DNA of 64,000 nt from Burkholderiales bacterium JOSHI_001 (GTDB lineage: Bacteria; Pseudomonadota; Gammaproteobacteria; Burkholderiales; Burkholderiaceae_C): assembly GCA_000244995.1 (NCBI GenBank), contig CM001438.1, forward strand, positions 1,542,921 to 1,606,920, in the 5' to 3' direction. Positions 60,889 through 64,000 of this stretch are shown one piece after another. The notes beneath the pieces were generated by a model that searched no databases, had not been told where the DNA came from, and saw only the letters and a program-made list of their open reading frames with translations. Within the stretch, counting starts at the first letter, position 1; each line of letters opens with the position of its first letter. The position numbers were made by a program, and so were the translations under genes.

Positions 60889-61862
60889 AACCTTCGCGGC
60901 GGCGCCTGGCCGTCGCGGCGCTGCTGGCCGGCTCGATCGCCACGCTGCCGGGCTGCGCGCGCTGGAGTGCCGTGCAAAGCGCTGCGCTGGGCGAACACCG
61001 CCCGGCCGGCCTGCCCCCGCGGGTGAACCTGCAGGCGGTGCCCTTTTTCCCGCAGACCCCGCTGCACTGCGCGCCGGCCGCGCTGGCCACGCTGCTGCAG
61101 CACCAGGGCCTGTCCCGCGCCAGCCCGGAAGAACTGGCCGACGCCGTGTTCCTGCCGGCGCGTGGCGGCAGCCTGCAGGTGGAGGTGGGGGCTGCAGCGC
61201 GCCGCCACGGCGCGGTGGCCACCGCGCTGCCGCCGCGGCTGGATGCGCTGGTGCAGGAACTGGCCGCCGGTCACCCGGTGCTGGTGCTGCAGAACCTGGG
61301 CCTGGCGATCCACCCGATGTGGCATTACGCCGTGCTGGTGGGCTACGACCTGGACGCGCGTGAACTCATCCTGCGCAGCGGCAACGAACGCGAACAGCGC
61401 CTGGGCCTGGCCACCTTCGAGCACACCTGGGTGCGCGCGGGTGCCTGGGCCCTGGCGGTGCTGCCGCCCGGTGAACTGCCGCCTGCCGCCAGCAACGAGG
61501 CGCTGTTGGCAGCCGCATTGGCCTTTGCGCGCCAGGCGCCGGCGCCAGCGGCGCTGCGCCACTGGCAGGCCCTGGGCAGCCGCCTGCCCGACAGCCTGCC
61601 CGTGGCGATGGGCCTGGCGCAGGCGCTGGCCGATGGCGGTGACCTGAACGCCGCCGCGGCCACCTTGGACGCCGCTGCAAGGCGGCACGACAGCGCAGCC
61701 GCCTGGAACAACCTGGCCCTGTTGCGCTGGCAGCAAGGCCGGCACGCCGATGCGCAGGATGCGCTGGGCCAGGCCTTGCGGCGTGTGGAAGCGGCCGAAC
61801 CGGGCTGGCGCAGCGCGGTGGAAAGCACGCGCCAGAGCCTGCAGGCAGCGCCCCTGCGCTGA
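60885..61862 (+). CDS. PA2778-family cysteine-peptidase-like lipoprotein with TPR repeats
   Basis: 325 residues: a signal with lipobox LPGC at about 22-25; a C39-like papain-fold domain with the putative catalytic Cys in PQTPLHCAPAALATLL and His in HPMWHYAVLVGYD (an Asp follows within the motif region); then TPR repeats from about 220. PA2778/PA2779 gene pairs are widespread in Proteobacteria with no settled function; a role in processing or binding a peptide is plausible. The ATG overlaps the PA2779 stop (ATGA). Confidence 0.85.
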   Translation: MKPSRRRLAVAALLAGSIATLPGCARWSAVQSAALGEHRPAGLPPRVNLQAVPFFPQTPLHCAPAALATLLQHQGLSRASPEELADAVFLPARGGSLQVEVGAAARRHGAVATALPPRLDALVQELAAGHPVLVLQNLGLAIHPMWHYAVLVGYDLDARELILRSGNEREQRLGLATFEHTWVRAGAWALAVLPPGELPPAASNEALLAAALAFARQAPAPAALRHWQALGSRLPDSLPVAMGLAQALADGGDLNAAAATLDAAARRHDSAAAWNNLALLRWQQGRHADAQDALGQALRRVEAAEPGWRSAVESTRQSLQAAPLR

Positions 61863-61887
61863 GGCGCCTGCAGGCGGCGCGGCGGGG

Positions 61888-62925
61888 TCAGGTCGGCACG
61901 GCGCTGTAAGCGGGCGTGGCGCCGCCGCCGTAAGTGGCCGTCACCAGGTAGTGGGACGCGACACCGTTGACGGTGATCGACACGGTGTAGGTCACCGTCT
62001 GTGCGGTGGACGTGGCCACAATGACGTTGATGCTGCCTTGGGCCGCGGTCAGCGTGGCCTGCGAGCCCGGCGCGGGCCGACCGTTCACCACCTGCCAGCC
62101 CGCCAGGGCCACGTCCACATAGGTGTTCGAGTCCGTCCAATGGCCGGTGCGCACCGTGCCGCTGCCAATGGTGTAGCTGCTGGCGCCGCTGGTGGTGACA
62201 CCACTCAGGCCCTGGTAGCTGGCGCCGCCCGCCGTCATGGTGCTGACGCCGCTGCTGCTGATCTGCAGCCGGCCGATGTCGGAAATCGGTCCGAACGCCG
62301 CCCCGTTGACCGCACCGCCGAAGGCGTCCAGCGTCAGCAGCACGTCCATTCCCGGGAAGGTCGTGGCGTTCAGGTTCAGTGTGGACAGGAAGTCCACCCG
62401 CAGGCGGCCATTCAGGCTGACCTGGCTGCCCAGCAGCAGGCCGCCGGCGGACTGGAAGCGAACGTCGACGTAATCGTTCGGCCGGACCGTGGTGGCGTTG
62501 TCGGCCACGTTGGTGTCCAGGACGATGCTGCCCGAGCAGGGCAGGTCGAAAAAGTCGGTGCAGGCGGAGGTGGTCACCGCCTGGATCTGTGCGCGCGTGT
62601 GCAATCCGGCCAGTTGCACCGGGGCCGAACCGATCGGTGCCCCAACCAGGGCCGCCAGGCCCGACAGTGAACGCGCCCGCGTGGCCGCCGCGTCGGCGCT
62701 GGCCACCGCGGACTGGGCCGAGCGGCTGGCGTCTGTGGTGGAAGCGCTCAGGGTGGCCGCCACCGTGGGCGGGCCCGCCACCTGGTCGGCCGGTGACGAA
62801 CTGTCGCCACCGCCGCCGCCGCAGGCCACCAGCCAAGCGGTGGCTGCCGGGGCCAGGGCGCGCGCGATCCAGCGGCGCGTTGTCGGGACCGGGGCGGGGA
62901 CGGGGACGGGTGCAGTGCGCAACAT
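61888..62925 (-). CDS. Predicted lipoprotein of unknown function
   Basis: 345 residues: a basic start, a hydrophobic segment and lipobox WLVAC followed by Gly5 and a Ser/Pro spacer. The mature protein is an Ala/Ser-rich helical part (about 45-90) and then a long beta-rich region with two cysteines in TTSACTDFFDLPCSGS. No family recognised. ATG 62925 has AGGAGA upstream. It is convergent with the PA2778 gene and 55 bp from the SulP gene on the same strand. Confidence 0.72.
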   Translation of the reverse strand: MLRTAPVPVPAPVPTTRRWIARALAPAATAWLVACGGGGGDSSSPADQVAGPPTVAATLSASTTDASRSAQSAVASADAAATRARSLSGLAALVGAPIGSAPVQLAGLHTRAQIQAVTTSACTDFFDLPCSGSIVLDTNVADNATTVRPNDYVDVRFQSAGGLLLGSQVSLNGRLRVDFLSTLNLNATTFPGMDVLLTLDAFGGAVNGAAFGPISDIGRLQISSSGVSTMTAGGASYQGLSGVTTSGASSYTIGSGTVRTGHWTDSNTYVDVALAGWQVVNGRPAPGSQATLTAAQGSINVIVATSTAQTVTYTVSITVNGVASHYLVTATYGGGATPAYSAVPT

Positions 62926-62980
62926 GGGGGTCTCCTGATTGATGTGTGGCCTGGCCAAGGCCGTGGAACTTGGGCCCCGC

Positions 62981-64000
62981 TCAGTCTAGCCCCGCGCCGG
63001 AGGCGCGACCCTGCAATGCGTCAACGACCGATGGCACGATCTGCTCGGCGCCCAGCGTGGCCTCGAAGCCCGAGCGGCGTATCAACCCCAGCGGTTGCGG
63101 GTTCACGTTGGCCAGCACCAGGGCCGTGTCCTGGCGTTGCAGCATGCGGTGCAGGTGCTCCAACGCGTCCAGGCCCGAGGTGTCCATGCTGATCATGCGG
63201 TGCATCTCCAGCACCACGCAGCGGGTGCCGGCGGCGATGCGCGCGGGCAGCGCTTCGATGGCGCCCACGGCGCCGAAGAACAGCGAGCCGTACAGCTCGA
63301 AGACCTGCACCCCCGGAGGCAGCGCGCCGGGTTCGCCAGCGGGCACATCGGTCTGCGCGTGCGGGCGCACCTCGAAGAGCTGGCCCATGCGCCAGATGAA
63401 GAAGCCGCAGGCCAGCAGCAGGCCCACTTCCACGGCCACCGTCAGGTCGAACACCACGGTGAGGAAAAACGTGCCCAGCAACACGGTGCGGTAGGGCAGC
63501 AGGAAGTGCTTCAGGCGCGCGAACTCGCGCCATTCGCCCATGTTCCAGGCCACGAAAAGCAGGATGCCGGCCAGCGCCGCCAGCGGCACGTGCAGCGCCA
63601 GTGGCGCCGCCAGCAGCACGATCAGCAGCAGCGTGATGGCGTGCACCACCCCCGCGATCGGAGACGTGGCGCCTGCGCGCACATTGGTCACCGTGCGGGC
63701 GATGGTGCCGGTGGCCGGTATGCCGCCGAACAGCGGGGTGATGAAATTGGCCACGCCCTGGGCCATCAGTTCCTGGTTGGGGTCGTGGCGCGGGAACTCG
63801 CTCATGTTGTCGGCCACCCGCGCGCACAGCAGCGACTCGATGGCACCCAGCAGCGCGATGGTGATGGTGGGGATGACCAGCTGTTTGGCCGTGGTCCAGC
63901 TGAATTCGGGCAGCGACAGGCCGGGCAGCGAACTGGGGATGCCGCCGAACTTGCTGCCGATGGTTTCCACCGGCAGGTTCAGCAGCACCGTGGCCAGCGT
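62981..64000 (-). CDS. SulP-family anion transporter with STAS domain (N-terminus outside the window)
   Basis: The frame is open through the right edge, so the start is missing. The visible part has SulP membrane helices with ITIALLGAIESLLCARVAD (the conserved 'GALESLL.A..AD' of SulP proteins), GVANFITPLFGGIPATGTIART, and a cytoplasmic STAS domain (about the last 110 residues) with VVLEMHRMISMDTSGLDALEHL. SulP proteins carry sulfate, bicarbonate or dicarboxylates; the sequence seen does not decide which. Confidence 0.92.
   Translation of the reverse strand, partial: TLATVLLNLPVETIGSKFGGIPSSLPGLSLPEFSWTTAKQLVIPTITIALLGAIESLLCARVADNMSEFPRHDPNQELMAQGVANFITPLFGGIPATGTIARTVTNVRAGATSPIAGVVHAITLLLIVLLAAPLALHVPLAALAGILLFVAWNMGEWREFARLKHFLLPYRTVLLGTFFLTVVFDLTVAVEVGLLLACGFFIWRMGQLFEVRPHAQTDVPAGEPGALPPGVQVFELYGSLFFGAVGAIEALPARIAAGTRCVVLEMHRMISMDTSGLDALEHLHRMLQRQDTALVLANVNPQPLGLIRRSGFEATLGAEQIVPSVVDALQGRASGAGLD

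Overview
The window is about 64 kb of high-GC DNA from a Gram-negative bacterium. Two things point to a betaproteobacterium of the order Burkholderiales, in or near the Rubrivivax/Leptothrix/Ideonella group: the glnA-ntrB-ntrC order, and the mix of PEP-CTERM proteins, PA2779/PA2778-type proteins and an eboABCDEF-type cluster. This placement is inferred from gene content, not from a phylogeny. Genes are tightly packed, often with 4-nt ATGA, GTGA or TTGA overlaps. I saw no tRNA, rRNA, CRISPR array or intact insertion sequence.

Left part (1-18,100): the end of a MoCF/CinA-type protein; a nitrogen regulation block (glnA with a candidate NtrC site and sigma-54 promoter, then ntrB and ntrC); a BTAD/SARP-like regulator beside a small lipoprotein; exonuclease III; a LamB-type sugar porin; a SHOCT protein; the decayed remains of a sugar ABC transporter (malG- and malK-like pieces) still overlapping the start of glucokinase; then DUF4337, folA, an EamA transporter, thyA and an MsbA-like ABC exporter. 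18,100-23,065 is a MarR-controlled tripartite drug efflux operon (marR, outer-membrane factor, EmrA, EmrB) with two candidate operators.

Middle part: 23,067-29,599 is a complete ebo cluster in the order eboF-A-B-D-E-C on the minus strand. This cluster is known from cyanobacteria and scattered other bacteria and is linked to export of a metabolite precursor to the periplasm. 29,920-33,338 is a ferric-iron type ABC importer. 33,319-47,286 is a striking twelve-gene minus-strand operon: radical SAM protein, methyltransferase, YdjY-domain protein, membrane protein, secreted prenyltransferase/squalene-oxidase-repeat (alpha/alpha toroid) protein, three envelope proteins, a MoxR ATPase, a DUF58 protein, a BatA-like protein and a large VWA protein. 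Its second half resembles MoxR/VWA maturation modules such as mxaRSACKL. I do not recognise the whole as a described system.

Right part: next to that operon lie a DedA-like protein and a DUF3303-like protein, then a two-gene minus-strand unit. That unit encodes a second secreted toroid protein ending in thrombospondin-3 and type I dockerin repeats, followed by a PEP-CTERM-anchored protein with a cohesin-like domain. The pair looks like a self-contained cell-surface cohesin/dockerin attachment system. A 575-bp control region separates it from a degenerate GGDEF protein that keeps its c-di-GMP I-site. Then come an AttH/FtsX/LolD-type ABC system with an embedded di-iron-type metallo-beta-lactamase protein, another PEP-CTERM protein, miaA, a Bcr/CflA efflux protein, the PA2779/PA2778 pair, a lipoprotein, and a SulP anion transporter cut by the window end.
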